Assembly (NCBI GenBank): GCA_012032555.1
Contig: JAAUSR010000045.1
Location: 1-42,148, forward strand
DNA length: 42,148 bases
Source: Thioploca sp.
GTDB taxonomy: Bacteria > Pseudomonadota > Gammaproteobacteria > Beggiatoales > Beggiatoaceae
Direction: 5' to 3'
Numbering within the stretch: position 1 is the first letter of the stretch; each line of letters begins with the position of its first letter. Of this stretch, positions 8,422 through 20,317 are shown piece after piece. The notes beneath the pieces were generated by a model. The model was not told the DNA's origin. It saw only the letters and a program-made list of their open reading frames with translations, and made no database searches. The translations under genes were made by a program, and so were the position numbers.

Positions 8422-8898
8422 CTAGACATATTTGATATCTAACACTTCATATTCTTTCTTACCACTGGGTGCATTTACCACGGCAATATCACCTTCTTTT
8501 TTACCAATTAAAGCACGCGCAATAGGAGAACTAATGGAGATCAAATTGGCTTTGATATCGGCTTCATCCTCACCCACAATTTGATAAGTCACTTCTTCTT
8601 CCGTATCAACATTCATTAGATCAACTGTGGCGCCAAACACAATTTTACCTCCGGCGTTGATCTTGGTGACATCAATAATCTCTGCATTAGCGAGTTTACT
8701 GTCAATTTCGACAATCCGACCTTCAATAAAACTTTGTTGTTCACGGGCGGCATGGTATTCGGCATTTTCTTTCAAATCACCATGGGCACGTGCTTCCGCA
8801 ATAGCTTGAATGATTTGAGGTCGCTTAACGGTTTTTAATTCATGTAATTCGTCGTGCAACTTTTGTGCACCTTGGGCGGTTATGGGTGATTTGTTCAT
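8422..8898 (-). CDS. greA: Transcription elongation factor GreA
   Basis: The 158-residue length is typical of GreA. The N-terminal coiled coil contains [20 protein letters not shown], carrying the acidic tip residues, and [18 protein letters not shown]. The C-terminal globular domain contains [34 protein letters not shown] and YEVLDIKY. GreA enters the secondary channel of RNA polymerase and stimulates cleavage of backtracked RNA. The start codon overlaps the carB stop as ATGA (8895-8898), with AAGGTG upstream as ribosome site, indicating translational coupling. The carAB-greA order is common in gammaproteobacteria. Confidence 0.97.
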   Translation of the reverse strand: MNKSPITAQGAQKLHDELHELKTVKRPQIIQAIAEARAHGDLKENAEYHAAREQQSFIEGRIVEIDSKLANAEIIDVTKINAGGKIVFGATVDLMNVDTEEEVTYQIVGEDEADIKANLISISSPIARALIGKKEGDIAVVNAPSGKKEYEVLDIKYV

Positions 8899-11800
8899 AC
8901 TGCTATTACACCTTGTAATTCTTTATGCAAATCTTGTAAACGGTTAACTTTATTCGTATCAAGGGTTTTTAGTGCCAAAACACTGGCTCGAGCACCGGCA
9001 ATCGTCGTGGTAACAGTGACTTTATACTGTAATGCCATTCGACGAATGGTATAAGAATCAGCTATCGCTTGTTTATCTTCGGTGGTATTAATAATAAAAC
9101 TGATTTCTTCATTTTTGATTCGGTCGACAACATGCGGTCTGCCTTCAAGCACTTTGTTAATAACGGTACACGCAATACCCGCTTGTTGGATAGCTTGAGC
9201 TGTCCCGCGAGTAGCGAGTAATTCAAAATTCAGGGCGGCTAATTCGCGAGCAATATCAACAGCTGCCGGTTTGTCCGTATCACGCACACTTAAAAAAGCA
9301 ATCCCTGAACGCGGTAAATCACTGCCGGCAGCGAGTTGTGATTTCGCAAAAGCTTCCCCAAAACTACGACCAATCCCCATTACTTCGCCGGTGGATTTCA
9401 TTTCTGGACTCAACAGGGGATCAACGCCGGCAAATTTAGCAAACGGAAAAACAGCCTCTTTAACTGAATAATAATTGGGAACACACTCTTGTGTAACACC
9501 TTGTTGCTTTAAACTTTGCCCAACCATACAACGTGCGGCAATCCGGGCGAGTGACAAACCAGTAGCTTTAGAAACAAAGGGTACCGTGCGCGAAGCGCGT
9601 GGATTGACTTCTAAAACATGAATGGTTTGATGTTGAATCGCAAACTGGGCATTAACTAATCCGACTACATTTAAAGCCATCGCCATACGGGTCATTTGCT
9701 CTCGGAGTTGGTCTTGAATCATGGCGGATAAGCCATAGGGCGGTAAAGAACACGCCGAATCGCCAGAATGAATGCCGGCTTGTTCAATATGTTCCATAAT
9801 ACCACCAATTAAAACTTGTTGGCCATCACAAACTGCATCAACATCGACTTCGATAGCATCATCTAGAAAACGATCTAACAATACCGGCGAGGCATTGGAA
9901 ACGGCTACGGCTTGCCGCATGTAACGATGGAGATCGTCTTTATTGTAGACAATTTCCATCGCTCGCCCCCCTAACACATAAGAAGGTCGAACTACCAGGG
10001 GATAACCAATTTCTTCTGCCAAAATTAAAGCGTCGGCTTCGGTACGTGCGGTTCGATTCGGTGGTTGGCGTAGTCCCAGTTGTTGAATAAGTTGTTGAAA
10101 CCGCTCCCGATCTTCGGCTAAATCAATCGAATCAGAACTGGTACCAATGATAGGTGCCCCCGCTGCGACTAAAGCACGAGCGAGTTTCAGTGGGGTTTGT
10201 CCGCCATACTGAACAATAACGCCCAACGGTTGTTCTAAGGCAATAATTTCTAAAACATCTTCTAAGGTCAGTGGTTCAAAATACAGTCGATCCGAAGTAT
10301 CATAATCAGTAGACACGGTTTCTGGATTACAATTAATCATGATGGTTTCATAGCCATCTGCTCGTAAAGCTAACGCTGCCTGAACACAACAATAATCAAA
10401 CTCAATTCCTTGACCAATCCGATTGGGACCACCACCCAAAACAATGATTTTGTCACGTGAAGAAGGTTGCGCTTCACATTCTTCTTCATAAGTGGAGTAA
10501 AGATAAGCGGTCGTAGCCGCAAATTCAGCGGCACAGGAATCGACACGCTTAAATACCGGTCGAACTTGATGACGATGACGGAGTTCTCGAATCGTTTTCT
10601 CACTGACTTCAAATAAATCTGCCAAACGTTGATCGGAAAAACCTTTCCGTTTTAAGGCACGGAGTTGCTCAGCACTAATATTTTCTATACAGCCAATACA
10701 GAGGCTCGATTCCTCATCTACTAAATTGGCAATTTGTACTAAAAACCACGGATCGATTGCAGTGAATTCATGGACATCTTCAACCGACCAACCGGCGCGA
10801 AAAGCATCGGCAATATACCATAGCCGTTCGGGACCGGGATTTTTTAATTGATGACGAAGTACATCGCGCACTGCAGCCGAGGTCATATCTAAGTGCGGAT
10901 CGAGGCGTTCATCTAAGCCATTCACGCCGGTTTCCAAACCACGCAAAGCTTTTTGTAAAGATTCTTGAAAAGTGCGTCCAATCGCCATAACTTCACCAAC
11001 GGACTTCATTTGAGTCGTTAAGATTGGTTCAGTTTGAGGAAATTTCTCAAAGGTAAAGCGTGGTATTTTAGTGACGACATAATCGAGCGTGGGTTCAAAC
11101 GAAGCTGGGATAATTCCGCCGGTGATTTCGTTGGCCAGTTCATCTAAAGTGTAACCGACGGCTAATTTAGCGGCGACTTTGGCAATCGGAAATCCAGTTG
11201 CTTTGGAAGCTAAAGCCGAAGAGCGTGATACGCGGGGATTCATTTCGATAATCACCATCCGTCCATCGAGCGGATTAACCGCAAATTGTACGTTAGAACC
11301 CCCAGTATCCACCCCAATTTCCCGCAACACCGCTATTGCTGCATTGCGCATGATTTGGTATTCTTTATCAGTCAACGTTTGAATAGGAGCAATGGTAATG
11401 GAATCCCCGGTGTGGATTCCCATGGGATCAAGATTTTCGATGGAGCAAACGATAATACAATTATCCTGATGATCACGTACCACCTCCATCTCAAATTCTT
11501 TCCAGCCTAGAACCGATTCTTCGATAAGTAACTCATGAATCGGTGATAATTCCAAACCATTTTCACAAATCGCGGTAAATTCTTCCCGATTATAAGCGAT
11601 ACCACCACCGGTACCCCCTAAAGTAAACGATGGCCGAATCACTAGTGGAAAACCGAGTTCATTGGGTGCTAACAATGCCTCTTCTAGGTTATGGGCAATC
11701 AAAGAGCGTGGCATTTCCAGACCAATATGACGCATGGCGGTGCGGAATTTTTCACGGTCTTCTGCTTTTTCAATCGCTTCGATGGAGGCACCAATCATCT

Positions 11801-12140
11801 CCACTTGAAATTGAGTTAAAATCCCTTCGCGCACTAAGTCCAAGGCACAGTTAAGAGCCGTTTGTCCCCCCATCGTGGGTAATAAAGCATCTGGATGTTC
11901 TCGTTCAATAATTTGGGCAACGGTTTGCCAGCGAATTGGTTCAATATAAGTGGCATCAGCCATGTCTGGATCAGTCATAATCGTCGCTGGATTAGAATTT
12001 ACGAGAATAACTCGATAGCCTTCTTCTCGTAATGCTTTACAGGCTTGGGCACCAGAATAATCAAATTCACAGGCTTGACCAATCACAATGGGACCGGCAC
12101 CGATGATTAAAATAGTTTTTAAATCAGTACGTTTTGGCAT
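8895..12140 (-). CDS. carB: Carbamoyl-phosphate synthase large subunit
   Basis: The protein has 1081 residues, full length for CarB. Two homologous ATP-grasp halves are visible. The first begins [20 protein letters not shown] and includes [12 protein letters not shown] and [14 protein letters not shown]. The second begins [20 protein letters not shown] and includes [14 protein letters not shown] and [13 protein letters not shown]. The C-terminal MGS-like allosteric domain starts near FLSVRDTDK. CarB uses bicarbonate, two ATP and ammonia from CarA to make carbamoyl phosphate for arginine and pyrimidine synthesis. It lies 59 bp after carA and overlaps greA by 4 bp. No missing motif was found. 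Confidence 0.98.
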   Translation of the reverse strand: MPKRTDLKTILIIGAGPIVIGQACEFDYSGAQACKALREEGYRVILVNSNPATIMTDPDMADATYIEPIRWQTVAQIIEREHPDALLPTMGGQTALNCALDLVREGILTQFQVEMIGASIEAIEKAEDREKFRTAMRHIGLEMPRSLIAHNLEEALLAPNELGFPLVIRPSFTLGGTGGGIAYNREEFTAICENGLELSPIHELLIEESVLGWKEFEMEVVRDHQDNCIIVCSIENLDPMGIHTGDSITIAPIQTLTDKEYQIMRNAAIAVLREIGVDTGGSNVQFAVNPLDGRMVIIEMNPRVSRSSALASKATGFPIAKVAAKLAVGYTLDELANEITGGIIPASFEPTLDYVVTKIPRFTFEKFPQTEPILTTQMKSVGEVMAIGRTFQESLQKALRGLETGVNGLDERLDPHLDMTSAAVRDVLRHQLKNPGPERLWYIADAFRAGWSVEDVHEFTAIDPWFLVQIANLVDEESSLCIGCIENISAEQLRALKRKGFSDQRLADLFEVSEKTIRELRHRHQVRPVFKRVDSCAAEFAATTAYLYSTYEEECEAQPSSRDKIIVLGGGPNRIGQGIEFDYCCVQAALALRADGYETIMINCNPETVSTDYDTSDRLYFEPLTLEDVLEIIALEQPLGVIVQYGGQTPLKLARALVAAGAPIIGTSSDSIDLAEDRERFQQLIQQLGLRQPPNRTARTEADALILAEEIGYPLVVRPSYVLGGRAMEIVYNKDDLHRYMRQAVAVSNASPVLLDRFLDDAIEVDVDAVCDGQQVLIGGIMEHIEQAGIHSGDSACSLPPYGLSAMIQDQLREQMTRMAMALNVVGLVNAQFAIQHQTIHVLEVNPRASRTVPFVSKATGLSLARIAARCMVGQSLKQQGVTQECVPNYYSVKEAVFPFAKFAGVDPLLSPEMKSTGEVMGIGRSFGEAFAKSQLAAGSDLPRSGIAFLSVRDTDKPAAVDIARELAALNFELLATRGTAQAIQQAGIACTVINKVLEGRPHVVDRIKNEEISFIINTTEDKQAIADSYTIRRMALQYKVTVTTTIAGARASVLALKTLDTNKVNRLQDLHKELQGVIAV

Positions 12141-12199
12141 GGTTCAATTATCCGTTGTCAGTTATCAGTTATTGAGAGTTAATGGTTCACTGAAAACTG

Positions 12200-13324
12200 T
12201 TAAGAAGATTTCATTAATTCAATAAATTGCTCAAAAAGAGCAGTAATATCATGAGGACCGGGACTCGCTTCCGGATGTCCTTGAAAACCAAAAGCCGGTT
12301 TATCAGTACGTTGAATTCCTTGTAAGGAGCTATCAAATAAAGAACGATGCGTGGTTTGTAAGCAAGCGGGCAAACTGGTTTCATCAATAGCAAAACCATG
12401 ATTTTGGCTGGTAATCAGTACCCGCCGCGAAGTTAAATCTTGAACCGGATGATTAGCACCATGATGACCAAATTTCATTTTAATGGTTTTCGCACCACTG
12501 GCTAAACCTAATAATTGGTGGCCTAAACAAATCCCAAATACGGGCGTCTCCGTGGCAATAATTTCTTTAATCGCCGTAATCGCATAATGACAAGGTTCTG
12601 GATCGCCTGGTCCATTAGATAAGAAAACCCCATGCGGTTTTAATTTAAGTACTTCATGAGCCGGTGTTTGTGCTGGAACTACAGTCACTTGACAACCGCT
12701 ATTAACTAAGTGTCGGAGAATGTTTTGCTTAATCCCAAAGTCGTAAGCTATCACCTGCCATTGTGGAGGTGGTGGTCTTAATTCTTGATAGGGTAGAGAC
12801 CACAAACCTTCTTTCCAAATATAACTTTGTTGAGTAGATACCTCTTTGGCGAGATCTTGACCTGGCAAGCCGCTAAAGTCTCTTGCTGATTGAATAGCGG
12901 CCTGGGCATCAATTTGTTCACCAGCAACTAGGCACCCTTTTTGAGCACCTTGTTCCCGTAATAATCGAGTAAGGCGTCGGGTATCAATCCCAGCAATGCT
13001 CACGACTTGGTGAAGTTTTAAATAATCTTCTAATGCCATTTCCGCTCGCCAACTACTTTCTAATAACGGCAAATCCCGAATAACGAGACCAGCCGCAAAA
13101 ACCCGTGGTGATTCTTGATCTTCCTGATTAATACCAACATTACCGATATGAGGATAAGTTAATGTTACAATTTGTTGATAATAAGAAGGATCAGTGAGTA
13201 TTTCTTGGTAACCGGTCATGGCAGTATTAAAAACGACTTCACCAACACGTTGTCCGGCAACCCCGATGGATTCACCATAAAACAAACTGCCATCCGCTAA
13301 AGCTAACAAGGCCGCGTGTCTCAA
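12200..13324 (-). CDS. carA: Carbamoyl-phosphate synthase small subunit (glutamine amidotransferase)
   Basis: An N-terminal CarA domain ([20 protein letters not shown]) is followed by a class I glutamine amidotransferase with the nucleophile in [15 protein letters not shown] and the His/Glu pair in [14 protein letters not shown]. It supplies ammonia to CarB. The best start is TTG at 13324 (protein [12 protein letters not shown], 374 residues), with GGAG placed six bases upstream. A frame-extending TTG at 13354 adds ten residues without a ribosome site. No ATG fits, so a non-ATG start is used either way. It is the first gene of carA-carB-greA. Confidence 0.95.
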   Translation of the reverse strand: MRHAALLALADGSLFYGESIGVAGQRVGEVVFNTAMTGYQEILTDPSYYQQIVTLTYPHIGNVGINQEDQESPRVFAAGLVIRDLPLLESSWRAEMALEDYLKLHQVVSIAGIDTRRLTRLLREQGAQKGCLVAGEQIDAQAAIQSARDFSGLPGQDLAKEVSTQQSYIWKEGLWSLPYQELRPPPPQWQVIAYDFGIKQNILRHLVNSGCQVTVVPAQTPAHEVLKLKPHGVFLSNGPGDPEPCHYAITAIKEIIATETPVFGICLGHQLLGLASGAKTIKMKFGHHGANHPVQDLTSRRVLITSQNHGFAIDETSLPACLQTTHRSLFDSSLQGIQRTDKPAFGFQGHPEASPGPHDITALFEQFIELMKSS

Positions 13325-13764
13325 AATAATCTCCGTAAATAACGTTGTGTTCAATCTTAAGCAAAAGATAAATCTTTAAACAATCCGATTGAAAATGTAC
13401 TTGTTCAGTTTGATCAACGTTTTGCTATTGAAGACCGTTGATAATAAATAACCTATTTATAAATACTGGTATTTTACGGCTATTATGACTGTACCACAAG
13501 TGTTTACCATTATAAGAAGCCTAAGTCAGTTAATACGTTGACGAGAAACTCTTTCGTGCTGATAATTAAATTTTTTTGGGCTAATAAGCGATAATACTTG
13601 GCAAAAATAGCTTAACTTATTAGTATTAGTGTGACTCATTAAAAAATTCTGAATCAGAATTTTCAAAATTAAACAATTGACCATGAGATAATTGATCGGC
13701 AATTTTATTCTATGAATTCTTCCATTCCTGAAATGCTGATTCAGATAATTGAGAGATGATAAGC
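13325..13764. other. Divergent intergenic region with a palindrome
   Basis: About 440 bp of AT-rich DNA separate carA from the plus-strand gene at 13765. I see no gene. A perfect dyad of 10-bp arms with a one-base centre lies at 13643-13663 (AAAATTCTGA, A, TCAGAATTTT). It is not followed by a T-run, so an operator is more likely than a terminator. Confidence 0.5.
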
Positions 13765-14717
13765 ATGTTTAAGCTAAAAAATGGGTTGTTAACTATCTTA
13801 ATGGTGTTATCAGCAGCTTTGGGTGGTACTAAAGCTTATATTGACCACTTCTTGCGTCAAACCTTGAATACCTCAATTCAAGCAATAGCCAATAAAGTTA
13901 ATGTAGATTATGCTGATATTCGAACTTCATGGTTCGGTTCGGTTATTTTAAAAAATTTAGATTTAACATTATTAAACCACGATGAATCACTCCATATCGA
14001 TACGATACATCTTCAGCAAGCTTACCAATTTATGAGTTAACTCAATGGCCTACTCATATTCAATTCAGTCTAAAAAATTTACAATACGCTATTAAAGACA
14101 CCGATTCACCACCCCCAATAATTATAACTAGTTTAGGTTATGCACCTTATTATCTTACCGCTAAGGAATTACGCAGTTTAGGCTATCTCAACCTGAATGC
14201 TGACATCGATATGAAAGTGGACACCCGTTCAGAAAAAGTTTCCATAACTAGTACGACAACTGCTCATGCTTGGGGTAATTTCAATCTCATTATCGAATTA
14301 AATCATTTGCCTCCACCTCAACAATGGACTACTGCCAATTTAAAATCAGTTCAATTGATTGATTTAAAATTCAGTTACCAAGATAATGGGTTCTTTAACC
14401 GAGTATTCACATGGTTGGCACAACGTAATAAAATGACGTTGGCTAATTTTAAACAGACTTTGATAACGCAATTAAGCCGGGATTTAAATTCTACTCAAAT
14501 AGAAATGGGTAGCAATGTACTTAATCCTTTATTACAATTTATTCAAGATCCTCGTCAACTCACTTTGTACTTGCGACCGGATTTACCTATCGTTATGGAG
14601 GCACTATGGTCAGTGCCGCTAAAACAATTAGGTTTAACAATAACAACTGATTCATTGTCATCAGTTGAAAGTAACACTTTTTATGGCAACAAACCAGGAG
14701 AAAATAATGTGTGTTAA
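13765..14717 (+). CDS. Membrane-anchored envelope protein of unknown function, one frameshift
   Basis: An N-terminal hydrophobic anchor (NGLLTILMVLSAALGG) is followed by a segment resembling AsmA/YdgA-type envelope proteins (VNVDYADIRTSWFGSVILKN, then beta-rich sequence). The frame stops at 14040 inside AYQFMS. One T added in the T-run at 14029-14031 continues as YELTQWPTHIQFSLKNL through to NKPGENNVC, for 317 residues in total. The family resemblance is weak and the function unknown. The ATG at 13765, eight bases after GAGAG, fits better than 13756, which overlaps that site. The gene overlaps the next by 11 bp, so the two are probably cotranscribed. Confidence 0.6.
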
Positions 14718-15174
14718 AACTGTTTGGTATTCAACCCTAACCGGTCTGATGTTGTGGCTCATTAGCTTCAGTACTATTGCTAATGAATTAAAAACTGATG
14801 AGGGTTACATTATTCACTACAATGTTTTTAGTAGTGAAATACTCCCCGCTGAGGTAGCTCATACCTACCAAATCGTTCGTAGCAAAAACCAAGCAGTACT
14901 CAATATCGTTGTACGTAAAAGTAAAGACGACAAATCGATGCAAACCGAAGCCGTTTTTGCTAAAGTTACGGCTCAAGCGGTCAACTTAGCTGGACAGTTA
15001 AAAACGCTCGAACTGCGAAAAATTGAAGAAGGTGAAGCGGATTCAAAAGCGATTTACTACATTGCTGCCTTTAAAGTAACTAACGAAGAAACGCTTAATT
15101 TTACCATTAACGTTGATCCAGAAAATAAAGGTAAAGAACATGAAATTAAATTTAGTCAGCAATTTTTCGACTAA
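14707..15174 (+). CDS. Secreted DUF4426 family protein
   Basis: The start at 14707 has a strong CAGGAG site and gives 155 residues with a signal peptide (SLTGL-type hydrophobic core, cleavage near TIANE). The mature part carries the DUF4426 pattern: GYIIHYNVFSSEILPAEVA, YQIVRSKNQAVLNIVVRK, and AAFKVTNEETLNFTINV near the end. DUF4426 proteins are small periplasmic beta proteins of unknown role in gammaproteobacteria. It overlaps the 3' end of the envelope-protein gene, so translation is likely coupled. Confidence 0.85.
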   Translation: MCVKTVWYSTLTGLMLWLISFSTIANELKTDEGYIIHYNVFSSEILPAEVAHTYQIVRSKNQAVLNIVVRKSKDDKSMQTEAVFAKVTAQAVNLAGQLKTLELRKIEEGEADSKAIYYIAAFKVTNEETLNFTINVDPENKGKEHEIKFSQQFFD

Positions 15175-15321
15175 TTAAGCTGTTTTTACTCAAGCGAGTG
15201 CTACAATTAGCAGCTTGAGTGAATCTCGTTAATGACCAGCAAATCAATCATGATAATTTTAGTATGGACTAAAAATAACCTAGCCAAGTGAGCGATTTGC
15301 TCAGTAATAACCCTTGTTGAC

Positions 15322-15346
15322 AGCAGTCCACCAGGACTGCTTTTTC
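15322..15346 (+). terminator. Probable intrinsic terminator
   Basis: AGCAGTCC (15322-15329), loop ACCA, GGACTGCT (15334-15341), then TTTTC. It ends the DUF4426 transcript or acts as an attenuator in the argD leader, since argD starts 21 bp later. A second, bulged hairpin (ACTCAAGC/GCTTGAGT, 15188-15220) lies upstream without a T-run. Confidence 0.7.
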
Positions 15347-15366
15347 ATTTTAGGAATGATTACACC

Positions 15367-16554
15367 ATGTCAATGACTTTGATGTCTAATTATGCTCGTT
15401 TACCGGTCACTTTTGTCAAAGGAGAAGGGGCGTGGCTATGGGATACCCAAGGAACGCGTTATTTAGATGCGATTGCGGGGATAGCGGTCTGTGGTTTAGG
15501 ACATGCCCATCCGGCGGTTACCACTGCAATTTGCCAGCAGGCTCAGCAACTTTTGCATACTTCTAACTGGTACGGGATTGCGCATCAACAAACGCTCGCT
15601 GACACTTTGATACGAATAACTCATCTGGAGCGCGCTTTTTTTGGTAACTCTGGTGCCGAAGCCAATGAAGCTGCCATTAAAATTGCTCGTTTGTATGGAC
15701 ATAGCCGTGGTATAGACTTACCCACTATCATTGTTACCGAGGGTTCATTTCATGGACGAACTTTAGCGACTTTAACTGCAACCGGCAATCCCAAAATGCA
15801 AGCGGGTTTTGCGCCGCTAGTGCCAGGTTTTATTCGGGTACCCTATAATGATATTGACTCGATAGCACAACTCGCTGAACAACATCCTGAAATTGTTGCG
15901 ATATTAGTTGAACCAGTAACGGGAGAAGGGGGTATCGTTATTCCGGATCCCGATTATCTCGTTAACTTACGCACGCTCTGTGATCGCCATCAGTGGTTAT
16001 TAATGTTGGATGAAATTCAAACAGGGATGGGGCGTACTGGGCGATGGTTTGCCTATCAAGAAACGGGGATTCTTCCAGATGTATTAAGTTTAGCTAAAGG
16101 ACTTGGTAATGGTGTGCCAATAGGTGCTTGTTTGGCACGTGGTCAAGCGGCAGCGCTTTTTCAACCGGGTCACCATGGTTCGACTTTTGGTGGTAATCCA
16201 CTGGTTTGTAGAGTTGCTCTCGCGGTAATTCAAGCCATTGAACAGGAAAATCTGTTACCTCATGTCCAAGCACTCAGTCAACGTTTTTATAATGGTTTCT
16301 CAAAAGCATTAGCGAGTATAAGTGGGGTCAGGGCAATTCGTGTCAAGGGGTTAATGATAGGTATTGAGCTGGATCGACCGGGTTATCCTTTAATGAGTAA
16401 AGCACTGGAACATCGCTTATTAATTAATGTCACGGCTGAGCGCGTGGTTCGTTTATTACCCCCTTTGATTATCAACGATGCTCAAGCGGATGAGATTATA
16501 ACCACGGTTAGTCAATTGCTGCGAGAATTTTTTAACTCTCCCGTTATCCATTAA
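15367..16554 (+). CDS. argD: Acetylornithine aminotransferase
   Basis: The 395 residues match a class III PLP aminotransferase of ArgD length. Motifs are [56 protein letters not shown] and the PLP lysine at residue 244 in [14 protein letters not shown]. It converts N-acetylglutamate semialdehyde and glutamate to N-acetylornithine and 2-oxoglutarate. Some ArgD proteins also act in lysine synthesis as DapC. It is 13 bp ahead of argF, forming an argDF pair. A hairpin with T-run lies just upstream. Confidence 0.95.
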   Translation: MSMTLMSNYARLPVTFVKGEGAWLWDTQGTRYLDAIAGIAVCGLGHAHPAVTTAICQQAQQLLHTSNWYGIAHQQTLADTLIRITHLERAFFGNSGAEANEAAIKIARLYGHSRGIDLPTIIVTEGSFHGRTLATLTATGNPKMQAGFAPLVPGFIRVPYNDIDSIAQLAEQHPEIVAILVEPVTGEGGIVIPDPDYLVNLRTLCDRHQWLLMLDEIQTGMGRTGRWFAYQETGILPDVLSLAKGLGNGVPIGACLARGQAAALFQPGHHGSTFGGNPLVCRVALAVIQAIEQENLLPHVQALSQRFYNGFSKALASISGVRAIRVKGLMIGIELDRPGYPLMSKALEHRLLINVTAERVVRLLPPLIINDAQADEIITTVSQLLREFFNSPVIH

Positions 16555-16567
16555 TAAGGAGATGTTT

Positions 16568-17479
16568 ATGGCTCCACGTCATTTCCTGACAACATTAGAT
16601 TTTTCAAAAAATGAATTAACACAGCTTATCGCCCGTGCTATTGAACTCAAAGCGATGCACTATGCGGGTACATGTCATGAGCCGTTTAAAAACAAAGTAC
16701 TCGCTATGATTTTTGAAAAATCGTCTACCCGTACTCGAGTTTCATTTGAAACCGCTATGTATCAAGGTGGAGGTAATGCTATTTTTCTTTCACCACGCGA
16801 TACCCAATTAGGACGTGGTGAACCGATTGAAGATACAGCTAGAGTCTTATCGAGACTGGTAGATTGTGTCATGATTAGAACTTATGCTCATCAAAGTATT
16901 GAATTATTTGCTAAATATTCTAAGGTACCGGTGATTAATGCTTTAACAGACCGGTATCATCCTTGTCAGTTGTTAGCTGATATCCAAACTTATATTGAGC
17001 ATCGACAAGCTATCCAAGGTAAAAAAGTCGCTTGGATAGGAGATGGTAATAATATGTGCCATTCTTACATGTTAGCGGCTTATCAATTTGATTTTGAATT
17101 AGTGGTTGCCTGTCCTCCTGAATATCAACCTCATGCTGATATTATCGCGAAAACTCAGCACTATGTCACCATTACCACCGATCCGAGGCAGGCGGTTAAG
17201 GGAGCTGACTTAGTTACAACTGATGTGTGGTCGAGTATGGGACAAGAAGAACAGCACCATGTACGAGCACAAGTGTTTAAAACTTATCATGTTGATCAAC
17301 AGCTAATGTCTTTAGCCAAAGCCGATGCCTTATTTTTACATTGTTTACCGGCTCATCGAGGTGAAGAGGTTAGTGCTGAGGTTATTGATGGTCCCCAAAG
17401 CGTGGTTTGGGAACAGGCAGAAAATCGGTTACACTCACAAAAAGCATTATTAGAATTTCTATTAGGCGTTAACCGTTAA
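16568..17479 (+). CDS. argF: Ornithine carbamoyltransferase
   Basis: The carbamoyl-phosphate binding motif SSTRTR is present in [15 protein letters not shown]. The ornithine-binding motif is [11 protein letters not shown], and [14 protein letters not shown] and [11 protein letters not shown] are as expected. It makes citrulline from ornithine and carbamoyl phosphate, the product of CarAB elsewhere in this window. The start at 16568 (MAPRHFL, 303 residues) is preferred because AAGGAG lies six bases upstream; an ATG at 16562 abuts that site. It closes the argDF pair and is convergent with trpA. Confidence 0.96.
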   Translation: MAPRHFLTTLDFSKNELTQLIARAIELKAMHYAGTCHEPFKNKVLAMIFEKSSTRTRVSFETAMYQGGGNAIFLSPRDTQLGRGEPIEDTARVLSRLVDCVMIRTYAHQSIELFAKYSKVPVINALTDRYHPCQLLADIQTYIEHRQAIQGKKVAWIGDGNNMCHSYMLAAYQFDFELVVACPPEYQPHADIIAKTQHYVTITTDPRQAVKGADLVTTDVWSSMGQEEQHHVRAQVFKTYHVDQQLMSLAKADALFLHCLPAHRGEEVSAEVIDGPQSVVWEQAENRLHSQKALLEFLLGVNR

Positions 17480-17602
17480 TGGTACTTATTTATTAATTAA
17501 CGCTATATACGATTTATCAAATTTAAGTGGTGTATCCAAAAAAATGAATGATGGCCAACCAAACACTTGATTTAGGTAAATTAAATCCCTTTAACCCTCA
17601 CG

Positions 17603-17630
17603 CTTTTCCCAGAGGGAAAAGGGAATTTTT
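17603..17630 (+). terminator. Probable terminator of argDF
   Basis: CTTTTCCC (17603-17610), loop AGA, GGGAAAAG (17614-17621), then GGAATTTTT. It lies between the convergent argF and trpA genes, ten bases beyond the trpA stop. The stem is good, but two G's precede the T-run. Confidence 0.55.
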
Positions 17631-17639
17631 CCTGACGAA

Positions 17640-18455
17640 TTACCCCATTGTCCTGGGTGGTACATCCATAGCATTTCGTAATTCTCGTAAAAAAGCCGGT
17701 ACCACTGCTAGAATTTGCGCTGGTGGTGTATCGGCAATCCGCTGCACTAAGGCACTACCAACCACGACAGCATCGCTAATTGTCGCAATTTGGGCAGCAG
17801 TTGAAGCATCTTTAATACCGAAACCAACGCCCAGCGGTAAATGCGTATAGCGGCGAATTTCGGTTATTTTATTAGCCACTTCAGCGACATTAAGATGACT
17901 GCTCCCAGTGACCCCTTTGAGAGAGACATAATACAGGTAGCCATGTGCCTGAGTACAAATCCGTTTGATACGTTCCGGTGTAGTCGTTGGTGCTAACAAA
18001 AAGATGGGCGCTAAATTGTGAGAACGTAATAAAATACCCAGTTCAGCCATTTCTTCTGGTGGTAAATCAACCGTTAATACGCCATCAACTTCAACAGATT
18101 CAGCCGTTTCTACAAAAGTTTTATAACCCATTATTTCGATAGGATTAAGATAGCCCATCAGTACGATTGGCGTCGTTTGATCTTGTTCGCGGAAAATTTT
18201 CACCATGTCTAACACATCTCGTAACCGCGTTCCAGCCGATAAGGCTCTTTCACTGGCTTTTTGAATAACCGGACCATCCGCCATAGGATCAGAAAAGGGA
18301 ATACCTAATTCGATAATATCGGCACCGGCGGAAACTAAAGCGTGCATCAACGGGACTGTTAAAGTGGGCGTCGGATCACCAGCGGTGATATAGGGAATAA
18401 GTGCAGCCCGCTGTTGCTCGCGAAGTTGATTGAAACAAAGTTTTAACCGATTCAT
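17640..18455 (-). CDS. trpA: Tryptophan synthase alpha subunit
   Basis: This 271-residue TIM-barrel protein has the TrpA signature [19 protein letters not shown], which contains the catalytic Glu and Asp. It also has [21 protein letters not shown] and [10 protein letters not shown]. It cleaves indole-3-glycerol phosphate to indole, channelled to TrpB, and glyceraldehyde 3-phosphate. The start overlaps the trpB stop as ATGA (18452-18455), so synthesis of the two subunits is coupled. It is the last gene of the unit. Confidence 0.97.
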   Translation of the reverse strand: MNRLKLCFNQLREQQRAALIPYITAGDPTPTLTVPLMHALVSAGADIIELGIPFSDPMADGPVIQKASERALSAGTRLRDVLDMVKIFREQDQTTPIVLMGYLNPIEIMGYKTFVETAESVEVDGVLTVDLPPEEMAELGILLRSHNLAPIFLLAPTTTPERIKRICTQAHGYLYYVSLKGVTGSSHLNVAEVANKITEIRRYTHLPLGVGFGIKDASTAAQIATISDAVVVGSALVQRIADTPPAQILAVVPAFLRELRNAMDVPPRTMG

Positions 18456-20317
18456 AGTGAAATCCCTTCCAATGTCGCCACCGTGTGAATATCTTTATCA
18501 CCTCGCCCAGAGAGATTGACAATGATAATTTTGTCTTGACTTAATGTCGGTGCCACTTTTTTGCAATAAGCTAAGGCATGACTAGACTCGAGTGCTGGCA
18601 TAATACCTTCTAACTTGGTCAAGTCGTGAAAAGCCGCAAGCGCTTCCTGATCAGTAATAGCGACATACTGAACCCGCCCATTATCTTTTAACCAGGCATG
18701 TTCTGGCCCGACCCCGGGATAATCTAACCCAGCGGAAATAGAATGGGTTTCAATAATTTGCCCATTGTCATCAGTCATTAAATAAGTCCGATTGCCATGC
18801 AGTACCCCCGGTTTACCGGCACATAAAGGAGCAGCATGATGACCAGTAGCGATGCCTTCGCCAGCGGCTTCAACACCATAAATGACAATATTTCTATCTT
18901 CTAAAAACGGATAAAATAGACCAATGGCATTAGAACCACCACCCACACAGGCAATGAGCACGTCTGGTAACCGACCGGCTAATACTTTAATTTGCTGGCG
19001 AGTTTCGCGTCCAATAACCGCTTGAAAATGGCGAACCATCACTGGATAGGGATGTGGTCCAGCAACGGTACCGATAATGTAAAAGGTATCGTCTACATGA
19101 GTTACCCAATCGCGCATCGCTTCATTAAGGGCATCTTTTAAAGTTTGCGAACCGGATTCAACTGCTCGTACTTCGGCACCGAGTAACCGCATTCGATAAA
19201 CATTGATGGCTTGGCGTTTAATATCTTTAGCACCCATGTAGACAACACATTTCAGACCGAAACGTGCGGCAACCGTGGCAGTCGCAACGCCATGTTGACC
19301 AGCACCGGTTTCTGCAATGACTCGGGTTTTACCCATCCGTTTAGCAAGTAAAGCTTGCCCGACAGTATTATTGATTTTATGTGCCCCAGTATGATTTAAA
19401 TCCTCACGTTTGAGGTAAATTTGCGCTCCACCTAACTGCTCTGACCAGCGAGTCGCGTGATACAAGGGAGAAGGTCTACCCACAAAATGATGTAAATCAT
19501 TATTTAGTTCGGCTAAAAAAGTAGAATCTTGTAGATAATGTTCATAGGCTTGGCGTAATTCTTCTAGTGGTTGCATCAAAGTTTCTGCTACAAAGCAACC
19601 GCCATAAGTGCCGAAATGACCGTGTTCATCGGGTAAACTATGTGATATATCTTTTGTCATTAAATAGGTAATAGACATGGAGACACCTTTCATGAATGCA
19701 GTCATTTTGGTTGCGTCTTTAATCCCTTTAGCCGATTCAACACCACCGCTGACATCAACTGCATAAGGACGTAAAGTCGCAATCACTTGGCTGACATTGT
19801 CAGGGGTTAAGCCACCAGCAATGATAAGTGGTTTGGAAATGTGAGTTGGAATTCGTTGCCAATCAAATACGACCCCGGTACCACCTTGGACATCAGGTAC
19901 ATAACTGTCTAATAGGATAGCGCTAGCTTGAGTATAACGTTGTGCTTCTAGTGGAATATCCAGATCCGGATGCATACGTAATGCTTTAATATAGGGTTTA
20001 CCAAACGTAGCACAGTACTCTGGGGTTTCTTCACCGTGAAATTGCAAGCTATCGAGTGATACTTGAGACAGAATATGACTTACCCACGGTGGTTTAGCAT
20101 TAACGAATAAACCAACCACAGTAACAAAAGGCGGTAAATCTCGAACAATCGCTTGAGCTTGCTCTACTGTGATGACACGAGGACTTTTTTCGTAAAATAC
20201 TAAGCCAATGGCATCAACGCCCAGTTGCGCAGCAACCAAGGCATCTTGAGGACGAGTTATACCACAAATTTTAACGCGAGTATGTGGTATGAATCGATTT
20301 TGACGGGTGTTAAACAT
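18452..20317 (-). CDS. trpFB: Fused phosphoribosylanthranilate isomerase / tryptophan synthase beta (TrpF-TrpB)
   Basis: One 621-residue frame contains both enzymes. Residues about 13-212 are TrpF ([15 protein letters not shown] with the catalytic Cys, [14 protein letters not shown] with the catalytic Asp, [20 protein letters not shown]). Residues about 228-621 are TrpB ([19 protein letters not shown] lysine 314 in [31 protein letters not shown]). They are joined by some 15-18 residues around [17 protein letters not shown]. An internal ATG at 19676-19678 (residue 214) is preceded by GAAAGGTG, so a separate TrpB could also be made from the old start. The in-frame join has no stop. All catalytic residues named are present. 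It is followed by coupled trpA. Confidence 0.93.
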   Translation of the reverse strand: MFNTRQNRFIPHTRVKICGITRPQDALVAAQLGVDAIGLVFYEKSPRVITVEQAQAIVRDLPPFVTVVGLFVNAKPPWVSHILSQVSLDSLQFHGEETPEYCATFGKPYIKALRMHPDLDIPLEAQRYTQASAILLDSYVPDVQGGTGVVFDWQRIPTHISKPLIIAGGLTPDNVSQVIATLRPYAVDVSGGVESAKGIKDATKMTAFMKGVSMSITYLMTKDISHSLPDEHGHFGTYGGCFVAETLMQPLEELRQAYEHYLQDSTFLAELNNDLHHFVGRPSPLYHATRWSEQLGGAQIYLKREDLNHTGAHKINNTVGQALLAKRMGKTRVIAETGAGQHGVATATVAARFGLKCVVYMGAKDIKRQAINVYRMRLLGAEVRAVESGSQTLKDALNEAMRDWVTHVDDTFYIIGTVAGPHPYPVMVRHFQAVIGRETRQQIKVLAGRLPDVLIACVGGGSNAIGLFYPFLEDRNIVIYGVEAAGEGIATGHHAAPLCAGKPGVLHGNRTYLMTDDNGQIIETHSISAGLDYPGVGPEHAWLKDNGRVQYVAITDQEALAAFHDLTKLEGIMPALESSHALAYCKKVAPTLSQDKIIIVNLSGRGDKDIHTVATLEGISL

